A DNA stretch of 47,382 bases from Acidobacteriota bacterium. Its GTDB lineage: Bacteria; Acidobacteriota; Terriglobia; Terriglobales; Acidobacteriaceae. The stretch covers positions 1 to 47,382 of the forward strand of contig JAJZVZ010000015.1 of NCBI GenBank assembly GCA_021846945.1. The letters are read 5' to 3'. The notes under the pieces were generated by a model. It made no database searches and was not told the origin of the DNA. It was given only the letters and a program-made list of their open reading frames with translations. Each line of letters opens with the position of its first letter. Position 1 is the first letter of the stretch. The translations under genes were made by a program, and so were the position numbers. Positions 1 to 7,038 of this stretch are shown here, piece by piece.

Positions 1-267
1 GAAAGCCATGAGAAGGGCTTTTCGCCGCTGCCGCCATCGGGCCTGATTGGGCCGCTCACCATCAAAGCGCGCAGGAAAGTGGTCTTATCCGCTACTGCGT
101 GAACGTAGGATTCCGCGGCCACGATTCCTCGTGCGTGACATGGCTGATCCGCTCAACCCAAGGTCCAACCCAAGAATGTCGAGTCTTCTACGTATTTTCC
201 GGGGCTTACAAGTGTTTGGCAGTTTCGGAACCGGCTGTAAGTTGTTGATTTTGTTGATCAGTCCACT
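1..267. other. Intergenic, no gene recognised
   Basis: No reading frame here has family resemblance or a convincing ribosome binding site. The right part contains GTAAGTTGTTGA (about 239-250), a 12-base string that recurs at 40992-41003 beside the second tRNA fragment. The sequence runs directly into a tRNA-Val 3' half, so it is probably integrated DNA that replaced the tRNA 5' half. Confidence 0.4.
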
Positions 268-312
268 TTGACACGGAAGAGGTCGTTGGTTCGAATCCAA
301 TCGTGCCTACCA
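268..312 (+). other. 3' half of tRNA-Val(GAC), putative attachment site
   Basis: From the anticodon loop onward the sequence is a normal tRNA: loop TTGACAC with anticodon GAC, 3' anticodon stem GGAAG, variable loop AGGTC, T stem GTTGG/CCAAT around loop TTCGAAT, acceptor strand CGTGCCT, discriminator A and an encoded CCA. The bases before the loop (CCACT) cannot pair with GGAAG, and no D arm or 5' acceptor strand is present, so this is a fragment, not a working tRNA. Tyrosine integrases commonly use tRNA 3' ends as attachment sites, and a tyrosine-recombinase remnant lies 75 bases downstream. Attachment-site function is inference. Confidence 0.75.
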
Positions 313-386
313 TTTTAAAATCAACAGTTTAAGCTGCATCATAACCCAAGATTTTTCCTCTTTTTCACCCAAGGTTTCACCCAAAC

Positions 387-735
387 CTACTGAACTGCCC
401 CGGGCTCGGCCTTGAAGATTGCGTCGAGCATCAGGTTCTGCGCCGCCAGAAGCTCGTCGAGGTCGGTTTGAGTGTATCTGTCCATAGTGAACCTCGAATC
501 GCTCTGGCGCAGCGCGGTCTGCGCCGTCTTCGGGTCCACCTTCTTCTTCGTCGTTAGGAAACTCGACAAGCTGTGGCGGAACTGGTGGAAGCCGAAGCGC
601 TTCACCCGTTTGCCCTTCTTATCGAAGTAGATGGGTACTTCCACCTCTGCCTTCTCTTTTTTCCCTTTCTTCCTTACCGTTCTGATTACCTTGATATTGG
701 TGGTTGTGAGAACGCCAGCTTTAACAGCAGCTGGA
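387..735 (-). pseudogene. Tyrosine recombinase (integrase) C-terminal remnant
   Basis: The frame encodes the C-terminal catalytic part of a tyrosine recombinase: FGFHQFRHSL supplies the H-x-x-R box and MDRYTQ supplies the tyrosine nucleophile, about 40 residues later. The usual G-H-S-D box reads RQSD, so the histidine is replaced. About 115 residues remain of the roughly 350-400 of the family. The open frame continues upstream into IS66 tnpB sequence at about 735, where the integrase similarity stops, so the 5' part was lost when IS66 DNA joined it. It lies just inside the tRNA-Val fragment and is likely the relic of the island integrase. Confidence 0.75.
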
Positions 736-799
736 TACCCTTGGCCGTCATAAGTAAGGACACGCACCGTCGTTGCTCTGCGGCTGCGAAACAAAAACA
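736..799 (-). pseudogene. tnpB: IS66 TnpB, 3' fragment left of the recombinase element
   Basis: Read on the minus strand, this encodes MFLFRSRRATTVRVLTYDGQGY, characteristic of the central part of IS66 TnpB (Orf2). The matching N-terminal half of tnpB is found 3.3 kb away at 4138-4269, so one tnpB gene has been split by the element between. On its left side the TnpB frame runs without a stop into the tyrosine-recombinase remnant at about 735, a second junction. The last part of TnpB and any tnpC are missing. Confidence 0.75.
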
Positions 800-800
800 T

Positions 801-823
801 ATGCCCGCCACACTGCACCCATC
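801..823 (+). repeat. Left terminal inverted repeat of the recombinase element
   Basis: ATGCCC, seven variable bases, then TGCACCCATC. Its partner in opposite orientation is at 4113-4135, with 17 of 23 positions identical. Confidence 0.65.
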
Positions 824-908
824 TTGTTTTTGTTTGTTTCGCCGGCGAGCGGTTCGTTTTTTCATGACCGTTTTTCCCTTTCAACGCGGCGATCTGTTCG
901 GCCGTGGG

Positions 909-2900
909 TTAGACATAAAGGTACTCTGTTCTGTAGTTCGACCGATAACCGATGATACGGCCTTCCCGGCGCCAGTGGGTGATGGTCAAGTCCTTCACCC
1001 TGATTTTGCGGGCCATTTCCTTGAGCGTCAGCATCCCTTTCTCTCGTAACCGCTGGCGTCGAGTCCTGAGACCCGATTGCTTACAGATCCAGCCGACGAT
1101 ATGGACATTGAACGCACGGCCATCGCCGGAGCGAAGACCACGTGCGTTGAGAAGATCCACGATCTCGCAGTACTCGTGCTCACCCAGCAACTCATCGATC
1201 ACTTCCACCACCTCGGGTCTGGTTCTGGAAAGCACACAGAAGGGCAAGGGTAGCGGCAGCTCAAGAGTCTTCACGGCCCCACCCCGGAAACGTACCTGCG
1301 CGATGATCTTCTCTTCTTTCCGAAGGGTCACATCTTCCAGGAGTAATCGGGTCATGCGCTTTCGTTCTCGATAAGGAAGGCTTGGATCGTTCCAGACTCG
1401 GGGAAAATCCGTAGCCAAGGCGCGGATTCTTTCCCGTTGCTCCGCGCGTAAGGTGCTCTGCTCGCTCTCCTGCTGGTGCTCGTATTCTTCCTGAGCCGAA
1501 CGCAGATCTCGCAATTTGCTGTTCCAGTCCGCTTCCAGTTGATCAGCAACCAGACGGTTGTCGGGATCCACCTGCAGATAGCGGCGACGCGCCAGGTCTG
1601 CTTCTTGTTGCGCGCGCTGGACCACCTGCCGGCGAAGGCAGTCCACTTCCTTGATTCGCGTTTCCACTTCCTGCTCGATGGCCAGCGCCACCTCCAGGTT
1701 CAACGGATTGATGGCTGCCAGCAACAGTTCGCCAAGAGCCAAGTCAAGATCACGGCCGGAGATATGCTGGCATTGCTTTTCTCCATATCGGGAAGCGGCA
1801 TGCCCACAGTTGTAATCCGGATACAGATGGCCACGCCGTTTGTGATAGGACACATGCATGCGTCGGCCACATTTTCCGCAGATTGCCAGCCCCTGAAGCA
1901 AGGCCGGACCTTCTCGCGGGGGAGTCTGCTGCCGCTGGCATCGGTATTGCGTAGCGTTCTCCTGGAGCTTCTTCTGATTTTGCTGGTACTCTTCCCAACC
2001 GATATATCCTGCGTGCGCGTTGGGAATAAACGCGTACCATTCCTCGGGTTCCACCTTCTTTTTTGTCCGCTTCACCTTGCCGTTGGGCAATTGCACAGAT
2101 CGTGTGCGTCCGTAACCGTACGCCCCGGCAAAGCGCGGACAGGACAACACCCACGCGGCCCGATAATAGCCCAGCGGCCTCCACACCAGTTCTCCACTAT
2201 GCACGCCTCCCCAGACACGGTTCGGGAACTTGAGACCCTCCTGACGAAAAGCCTTCACCACCGCCAGCGCCGATCCTGTCCGCCGAAACGTCGCAAACAG
2301 ATGCCGGAAGCTTTCCTGAACCTGACCATCGGGATCACGCTCTACCTGGCCGCGAGACCCGTAGACTAACCCCGTCGGAAGCCGTCCACCCAGTTCTCCA
2401 CGCCGCGCCTTCTGCAAGAGACCACCCCGCAGCCGCGCACGGATCAGATGTAATTCCACTTCGCTCATCGTTCCTTTTAGGCCCAGCAGCAACCGGTCGT
2501 TGAAGTTCGAAGGATCATAGAGGCCGTCTTCGTCCAGCAGCAGCGTGGACGTGAGCGCGCATATCTCCAGCAATCGATGCCAGTCGCTGGAGTTGCGCGC
2601 CAGACGCGAGACCTCCAGACCCATTACGATCCCGGCGCGGTTCATGCTGACCTCGGTGACCAGCTTCTGGAATCCTTCCCGCTCGACCACGCCGCTGCCC
2701 GACTGTCCCTGGTCGCAGTCGATGACCACGATCTGCTCAAGCGGCCATCCCAGCGCCAAGGCTCGATCCCGCAGTCCATATTGCCGTTGGCTGCTCTCCA
2801 CGTTTTCCCGAACCTGCCGAAGCGTGGATTGCCTTACATAGAGGAAAGCATTCCGGCTCAGATGCTCGGCCTGGACCTTCTGATGGGTTTCACTGTTCAT
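909..2900 (-). CDS. Large serine recombinase (resolvase/invertase superfamily)
   Basis: Site-specific recombinase of 663 residues. The N-terminal catalytic domain starts with YVRQSTLRQV, where Ser25 is the expected nucleophile, and contains EVSRLARN. A recombinase domain follows, then a zinc ribbon (CGKCGRRM with a second Cys pair about 30 residues on), a long charged coiled coil (about 400-490), and a C-terminal helix-turn-helix-like segment. I chose the ATG at 2900 because GGAGGAG sits five bases upstream and the ATGA overlap with the preceding gene implies translational coupling; an in-frame start at 2915 lies inside that Shine-Dalgarno region. Large serine recombinases integrate and excise phages and conjugative or mobilisable elements. 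Here it is the probable mobility enzyme of the element split into IS66 tnpB. Confidence 0.9.
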   Translation of the reverse strand: MNSETHQKVQAEHLSRNAFLYVRQSTLRQVRENVESSQRQYGLRDRALALGWPLEQIVVIDCDQGQSGSGVVEREGFQKLVTEVSMNRAGIVMGLEVSRLARNSSDWHRLLEICALTSTLLLDEDGLYDPSNFNDRLLLGLKGTMSEVELHLIRARLRGGLLQKARRGELGGRLPTGLVYGSRGQVERDPDGQVQESFRHLFATFRRTGSALAVVKAFRQEGLKFPNRVWGGVHSGELVWRPLGYYRAAWVLSCPRFAGAYGYGRTRSVQLPNGKVKRTKKKVEPEEWYAFIPNAHAGYIGWEEYQQNQKKLQENATQYRCQRQQTPPREGPALLQGLAICGKCGRRMHVSYHKRRGHLYPDYNCGHAASRYGEKQCQHISGRDLDLALGELLLAAINPLNLEVALAIEQEVETRIKEVDCLRRQVVQRAQQEADLARRRYLQVDPDNRLVADQLEADWNSKLRDLRSAQEEYEHQQESEQSTLRAEQRERIRALATDFPRVWNDPSLPYRERKRMTRLLLEDVTLRKEEKIIAQVRFRGGAVKTLELPLPLPFCVLSRTRPEVVEVIDELLGEHEYCEIVDLLNARGLRSGDGRAFNVHIVGWICKQSGLRTRRQRLREKGMLTLKEMARKIRVKDLTITHWRREGRIIGYRSNYRTEYLYV

Positions 2901-3172
2901 AACGCTCCTCCGCACACCAGAGCGATCACTGCTCCTCCCATGAATCGAATCACTTCATCCTGCACAGGGAATGGCACACTGGCCACTTCCTCTGAGGACA
3001 CCGCCATCGATGGCACGGGCGCGATCAACTCGCCCGCCACCTGCATCCACTTCGCCATCCCTTGGGCCATCAATGCCCCTTGACCCAGCCGCGAACCAGA
3101 AGTGCGGTCCCGTGTCAGCACGTACGAACGCAGAGCTTCGTACTGCTCCGTGAGCATCGCCGCCGGCAACAT
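2897..3172 (-). CDS. Small conserved protein of the recombinase cassette, unknown function
   Basis: A 91-residue protein beginning MLPAAMLTEQYEALRSY, with no recognised domain; the C-terminus is hydrophobic (FMGGAVIALVCGGAL). It is coupled to the recombinase by a 4-base ATGA overlap and lies 23 bases after the HTH gene, so the three genes form one operon. The frame is open further upstream, but that extension is antisense-like composition overlapping the HTH gene, so the ATG at 3172 is preferred. Its position suggests a recombination accessory factor, which is inference from context only. Confidence 0.6.
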   Translation of the reverse strand: MLPAAMLTEQYEALRSYVLTRDRTSGSRLGQGALMAQGMAKWMQVAGELIAPVPSMAVSSEEVASVPFPVQDEVIRFMGGAVIALVCGGAL

Positions 3173-3195
3173 CTGTCTGCGGCCCGGCTTGCCAG

Positions 3196-3678
3196 CTATG
3201 GCTTGCCTCGTTTTTTTTTCGCGGCCACCAGCGCCCGCTCCACCGTTCTGCGATGCACCCGCACGGCAAATTCCTTTTGAATCCGCTGCACCAGTTCCGG
3301 CATTGCAAGCGACGGCTCCTGAGCGCGAGCTCGTTCCGCAAACGACACGATCTCCCGTGTCAGCTTGTGCCCTTCTTTGGGGCCGCGGCGCCGGGGAATA
3401 AGACCCACCAGCCCTTCGCGCGTAAAATCCTGTCGCGCTTTGTAGAAAGCCGGACGCGAGAAGCCGAAAGTGGCGGCAACGGTGGCGATCGGCATCTCTT
3501 CCTTTTCGACCCGGCGCAGCATCTCGTACTTGACCTGGGTCAGGTCCTGAGGATCGAAGAAGCTCTCCTCCAGAAACAAACGATCCCGGATGGTCCCCGC
3601 ACGGGAATTGAGCGTTCCACTTTGGCGGAGTGTCTGGACCTTGACGGTTGCTCTGGGGGAGGAACGAGTGATTTTCAT
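3196..3678 (-). CDS. Helix-turn-helix protein of the recombinase cassette
   Basis: A 160-residue basic protein. Residues about 60-85 (IATVAATFGFSRPAFYKARQDF) form a transposase-type HTH, followed by the linker LVGLIPRRRGPKEGHK and a second helical segment (PELVQRIQKEFAVRVHRRTVERAL) resembling the DNA-binding half of IS630/IS481-type proteins. There is no DDE catalytic domain, so it is not a transposase on its own. It is the first gene of the operon leading to the recombinase. A palindrome upstream (3712-3729) could be its operator. It may act as a regulator or a recombination-directionality factor, both speculative. Confidence 0.7.
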   Translation of the reverse strand: MKITRSSPRATVKVQTLRQSGTLNSRAGTIRDRLFLEESFFDPQDLTQVKYEMLRRVEKEEMPIATVAATFGFSRPAFYKARQDFTREGLVGLIPRRRGPKEGHKLTREIVSFAERARAQEPSLAMPELVQRIQKEFAVRVHRRTVERALVAAKKKRGKP

Positions 3679-3827
3679 ATGTAAGTATAATTACGCCTAT
3701 ATTGAGGGAGTGTGCAAACATTTTTGCACGCAGAGTCAAGATAATAAATGGACACCTTGCGTACTCGCCGCCAACTTCCTCCTTACGCGTAGGCGTATTT
3801 ATCTTTACACATGCGGCGCAATTTGCT
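3679..3827 (-). promoter_or_regulatory. Candidate promoter/operator with perfect palindrome
   Basis: Between the DUF5372 and HTH genes lies GTGCAAA-CATT-TTTGCAC (3712-3729), a perfect 7-base inverted repeat with a 4-base spacer. On the minus strand TTGCAC in its distal arm could be a -35 box with TAATTA 18 bases downstream as -10. A second imperfect palindrome, GTAAGTATAATTAC, covers 3681-3694 just before the HTH start. This is consistent with autoregulation by the HTH protein. Confidence 0.4.
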
Positions 3828-4145
3828 TTACATGCCATGGCCCCTCGCTTTCTCCATCTGCCCCACCAGATCGCACAGTTTCAACAGGCATCCGGAATGC
3901 AGTTGCGAGCGCCCCGCCGCCAACTCCACAAACGCGTCGCCCTTCACAAAGTCTGTCCAAGCCGCTGGAATCTCGCGCAGATGCCCATCGCCATCGTGAA
4001 AGTACACGAAGCTCTCAGTGAAAATACAGCGGTGCTCAACCAGATCAAATTGCTTGCCGTTCAGCGGATGGAAGGGATGCGTGATCCGTATTTGACGGCC
4101 TTCCTTGTTCGGGATGGGTGCAATTGAAGGGGCATTGAAAAACAC
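3828..4145 (-). CDS. DUF5372 family protein
   Basis: A 105-residue protein with ITHPFHPLNGKQFDLV near the N-terminus and REIPAAWTDF followed by FVELAAGRSQ in the middle, the pattern of DUF5372, a small family I know mainly from next to recombinase genes. Function is unknown. The only ordinary start codon before the conserved region is a GTG at 4145, which lies on the tnpB side of the element edge: the same bases are codons of the interrupted tnpB in another frame. The gene may thus borrow its start from the target, or use a non-standard start inside the element. It lies upstream of, and in the same direction as, the HTH-small protein-recombinase operon. Confidence 0.65.
   Translation of the reverse strand: MFFNAPSIAPIPNKEGRQIRITHPFHPLNGKQFDLVEHRCIFTESFVYFHDGDGHLREIPAAWTDFVKGDAFVELAAGRSQLHSGCLLKLCDLVGQMEKARGHGM
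4113..4135 (-). repeat. Right terminal inverted repeat of the recombinase element
   Basis: On the minus strand ATGCCC-N7-TGCACCCATC, matching the left repeat at 801-823 in inverted orientation. It lies two bases inside the AAAAACA core. Confidence 0.65.
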
Positions 4146-4269
4146 AGCCTGAAAAAGGATCCTCGGCCAGCTTCTCCTGGCACAGCCGCGCTAACGAATC
4201 AATGCCCTTGCGACCATCCACCGGCTCAATCGCCACCAGCACCCGCATCTGCGGCGTGATCTGAATCAT
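4138..4269 (-). pseudogene. tnpB: IS66 TnpB, N-terminal fragment
   Basis: Starts MIQITPQMRVLVAIEPVDGR and continues through LARLCQEKL and DPFSGCVF, the conserved start of IS66 TnpB. The ATG at 4269 overlaps the stop of the preceding tnpA by four bases (ATGA), as is usual for IS66. After SGCVF the similarity ends at the edge of the serine-recombinase element; the continuation of the same gene is at 736-799. Confidence 0.8.
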
Positions 4270-4727
4270 CCCGCAACTTCCCGCCAGGCACCCAGCAGAG
4301 AACCCCACTCCGGCGTGGCCCCTCTCCACCGCACCCGCATCAGCAGGCCGGCGCGCGATTCGAACTCGATGACATATTCATCACCGCCAACCCCCACGCT
4401 TCTCGCCAGTTCAACAAATGCCGGTGATGCGGTACTCGAGATGCCGCCGGGCTTTTTGGATCTCCGCCGATCGGCTGCGGCACAGTCTCCGGCGCGGCGA
4501 ACTCTTCCATCCAACGGCGCACCGTCCATACGCTTCTGCATGCTGCTGTAATCCAGCCCCAAGGAACGCGCCACCACGTAAACACCATGCTGCTGTGCGG
4601 CCTCGACCGCCTTCTGCCACAGCCCTTCCGGAAGTCTCGTCCGAATCGCATGCGTGCTGCGGAACTGCTGAAGTTCCTCTGCCAAGCCTTTCATCGAATC
4701 CGGAACCACCCCGATTTTCCTGCCCAT
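4266..4727 (-). CDS. tnpA: IS66 family accessory protein TnpA-like
   Basis: A 153-residue protein. LPEGLWQKAVEAAQQHGVY followed by VARSLGLDYSSMQKRM is the HTH segment typical of IS66-associated Orf1 proteins. The C-terminal part (FVELARSV, then YVIEFESRAGLLMRVRW) matches the second conserved block of the same family. It precedes tnpB with a 4-base overlap. The frame is intact, but the IS is not, because tnpB is interrupted and tnpC is absent, so it is a stranded gene. IS66 accessory genes are needed for transposition, but their biochemical role is not established. Confidence 0.75.
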   Translation of the reverse strand: MGRKIGVVPDSMKGLAEELQQFRSTHAIRTRLPEGLWQKAVEAAQQHGVYVVARSLGLDYSSMQKRMDGAPLDGRVRRAGDCAAADRRRSKKPGGISSTASPAFVELARSVGVGGDEYVIEFESRAGLLMRVRWRGATPEWGSLLGAWREVAG

Positions 4728-4796
4728 CGCCAGCCGCTCTCCTCAGCGGCTAACTCAACTTACCAATGCTGACCGGTCGAAATCATGCATCGTTGC

Positions 4797-5057
4797 CGAA
4801 AACTCACTGTTGACGAACTCGGCTATGTGCCGCTGTCGAAGACCGGCGCCGAGTTGCTCTTCGAGACCATCAGCCAGCGCTATGAGCGCGCCTTGACGCT
4901 GATCACCAGCAATCTCCCCTTCGACGAGCGGACCGAGATCTTCGGCTCCGAGCGGCTCACCGGCGCGCTTCTGGATCGCATCACCCACGATGTCCACATC
5001 CTGGAGATGAACTCCGACTCCTATCGCCTCAAGCCGAGCCGCCGCAAGCGAACCTGA
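4797..5057 (+). pseudogene. istB: IstB ATPase helper, C-terminal remnant
   Basis: Encodes DELGYVPLSKTGAELLFE, the Walker-B region of IstB, then ALTLITSNLPF and the C-terminal MNSDSYRLKPSR. IstB is the AAA+ helper of the IS21 transposase IstA. About 85 of 250 residues remain; the Walker-A part is missing. The apparent ATG at 4785 lies in junction sequence, not at a natural start. Non-functional. Confidence 0.85.
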
Positions 5058-5077
5058 ATCACCCGCCCAAACACGCC

Positions 5078-5128
5078 TCGGGGGAGGAGGGCCGCCTTCG
5101 CTATATTCCGGCGCCCCTCCTCCCCCGA
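5078..5128 (+). terminator. Long hairpin after istB remnant
   Basis: TCGGGGGAGGAGGG-CCGCC pairs with GGCG-CCCCTCCTCCCCCGA across a 13-base loop, about 18 base pairs. It lies 20 bases after the istB stop inside the IS end. No T-run follows, so it may be an IS21 structural feature and not a rho-independent terminator. Confidence 0.45.
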
Positions 5129-5224
5129 AATATCCGCGCTCAACCCTCGACTGGCCCCCTTTTACTCCACCCTTGACACAAGGGGATTCCGAGGCTTGCT
5201 CAAGGTTTAACTCATCCAGGCTTT

Positions 5225-6769
5225 TTATGCCTGATCCAGTTCCTTCGGACGATGCCAGGTCAATAATCTTTGCTTGAGCCTCTCCACAATATGGCTATAT
5301 TCCGGTTTTTCCGCCAAATTGTGCATCTCTTCCGGATCGTTCCGCATGTCATACAGTTCATCCTTGAAGTGCAGCCACAACGTATATTTGTACCCGCCAT
5401 CGAGAATCATGTATTTTGCGTTCTTCCCGCCCAGATCGTACTCGGCAAAGACCGGACCATATTCCTTGTGCGATCGCGGTTCATCCACCAGGTAGGCAAA
5501 GCTCTCTCCGTCACTCTGCGTAACAGGAACGCCGCACAATTCTTCAATGGTGGCTTTGAGCGAGACCAGGCTCACAGGCTGCTTGCAAACGCCCGGGGCG
5601 CCGCCGGGGACGCGGAACATCAGGGGCACTCCGCACGATCCATCGTAAAACTGGAGCTTGCCCCACAGTCCCAGGTCGCCCAGCATCTCACCATGATCAG
5701 ACGTATAGACGACGATGGTGTTCTGATCCAGACCCAGCCGAGTCAATGCGGCCAGTATCTCCCCGATGCACGCATCGGATTGTGCCAGATTTCCGTAATA
5801 GTACGCCATGCGTTCGCGAACCGCGGAAGCGTGCAAAAGTTCAGGAGTAAAGGGACACTTTTCAATCGAATGAACCACCGACTCCGGCAATGTTTTTAAG
5901 TCTGCCTTGCCCCAGGTTTTTGACGGGGTCATCTTGTCCGCTTGAAACATCTCCGCGAATTGCTTCGCCGGCATGAAGGGCTCATGTGGTTTCAGCAGAG
6001 AAGCAACCAGCAGGAACGGCTGGTCCTGATTCGCATACTGTTCCAGAAAATTGATGGACTCGCGCGTGACGAAGCTCTCAAAGTGGTCCTCGAGTTCCAT
6101 CTTTGACGGATTGCCCACAGCCACTGGTCCTAACCGGCCATCCTTCTTGATATCTCCCTTCCACGGGTACCCCTCTGTTTTACATAACTCCGGTATCTGA
6201 GGTTGCCCGGCGCCGGAGTCGGAATGGCCCACCTCGTCGGCATACATGATTGTTTTAGGGCCGAGATACTCAAAATAATCATTGAACTCCAGATGATAGT
6301 TGAACCCATGCGTCTGCGCATCGATCATGTGCATCTTGCCGATAAGCGCGGTCATGTAACCGGCACGGGCAAATTCATCCCCGATCGTTTTATGCTTGGG
6401 CGAGTAGGGCATCCCGCTCCCTTGATATTCCTTGCCTCGAAAAGTCAGATTATGCGTCCATAATCCGGTCATAATCGTTGCCCGCGAAGGAGAGCACACC
6501 GGATTTGTGCAGTAGGCGTCAGAGAACCGGATACTTTCGGCCGCCAGCTTGTCCAGATTCGGCGTAATGGCAACGGCATCGCCCGCCGCGCCCATGCAGG
6601 TGCGCCGGTGTTGATCCGTCATCAGAATCAGTACATTCGGCGGAGCTTTACGGGGTGCGCCGGCACGTTCCTCGCTGACAACTGTTTTTTCTTCACCCCT
6701 GCTTTTTGCGCTTAATCCCAGGGCTCCCAGCGTCCCCGCGGACGTGGAAATAAATTCTCTTCTGTTCAC
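5225..6769 (-). CDS. Sulfatase (formylglycine-dependent), Tat-exported
   Basis: A 514-residue type I sulfatase hydrolysing sulfate esters, probably on carbohydrate. The N-terminus MNRREFISTSAGTLGALGLSA is a Tat signal, so it folds before export. The metal motif is TDQH (Asp52), the catalytic motif is C92-S-P-S-R96, where Cys is converted to formylglycine, and TSDHGEMLGDLGLWGK carries the late Asp-His pair. The C-terminal YDMRNDPEEMHNLA segment is typical of the family. Its length and motifs are complete. It reads leftward toward the IS21 remnant and appears monocistronic. The exact substrate cannot be read from the sequence. Confidence 0.93.
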   Translation of the reverse strand: MNRREFISTSAGTLGALGLSAKSRGEEKTVVSEERAGAPRKAPPNVLILMTDQHRRTCMGAAGDAVAITPNLDKLAAESIRFSDAYCTNPVCSPSRATIMTGLWTHNLTFRGKEYQGSGMPYSPKHKTIGDEFARAGYMTALIGKMHMIDAQTHGFNYHLEFNDYFEYLGPKTIMYADEVGHSDSGAGQPQIPELCKTEGYPWKGDIKKDGRLGPVAVGNPSKMELEDHFESFVTRESINFLEQYANQDQPFLLVASLLKPHEPFMPAKQFAEMFQADKMTPSKTWGKADLKTLPESVVHSIEKCPFTPELLHASAVRERMAYYYGNLAQSDACIGEILAALTRLGLDQNTIVVYTSDHGEMLGDLGLWGKLQFYDGSCGVPLMFRVPGGAPGVCKQPVSLVSLKATIEELCGVPVTQSDGESFAYLVDEPRSHKEYGPVFAEYDLGGKNAKYMILDGGYKYTLWLHFKDELYDMRNDPEEMHNLAEKPEYSHIVERLKQRLLTWHRPKELDQA

Positions 6770-7038
6770 TATTGTCTCCTTGAGTGCCTGATATCATCAT
6801 CAACCGCTAGAGCGCAACGAAGGCAATCTTAGGTGCGCTGACACTTCTTAGCCCGCACAGCTGAGCGGGCCCTTTATCCAGTCGCGCGTTCACCGCTTCT
6901 TCTGCCGTGGATCATATCACCTGGTCCAGATGAGCCTGGATACCACGACAAAGGTTCTGACTGGTGAAGAAGCTCGGACTGGTGCGATATTCCATAAGCG
7001 TGACACCGAGCCAGTTGAAGTTGAGCGCATCCTTGCTG
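6770..7038. other. Intergenic with 20-base palindrome
   Basis: Between the first sulfatase and the GH39-like gene. At 6851-6870 GCCCGC-A-CAGCTG-A-GCGGGC is a palindrome broken only by one A/A pair; it could be a regulator site or a weak terminator (CCCTTT follows on the plus strand). No supported gene. Confidence 0.4.

Larger units (their letters stand above)
793..4144 (-). mobile_element. Large-serine-recombinase element inserted in IS66 tnpB
   Basis: The boundaries come from the two halves of tnpB. The 7-base string AAAAACA is present at both edges (793-799 and 4138-4144). Just inside lie imperfect inverted repeats with pattern ATGCCC-N7-TGCACCCATC (801-823 and 4113-4135). All internal genes read leftward: DUF5372 protein, HTH protein, small protein, large serine recombinase. 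Joining the tnpB halves exactly at the shared 7 bases leaves a one-base frame difference, so the exact crossover is uncertain by a few bases. There is no transposase of another class inside, so movement probably depends on the serine recombinase. Confidence 0.7.
4797..5183 (+). mobile_element. IS21 family right-end remnant
   Basis: Contains the 3' part of istB and, downstream, the terminal sequence CCTTTTACTCCACCCTTGACA near 5160-5180, typical of IS21 ends. The left end, istA and the start of istB are missing; the join to the IS66 end is at about 4775-4800. Confidence 0.65.

Noticed and set aside
2900..3838. A 313-codon minus-strand frame covering the HTH gene
   Set aside because: Only its last 91 codons look coding; the rest overlaps the HTH gene in another frame and has shadow composition.
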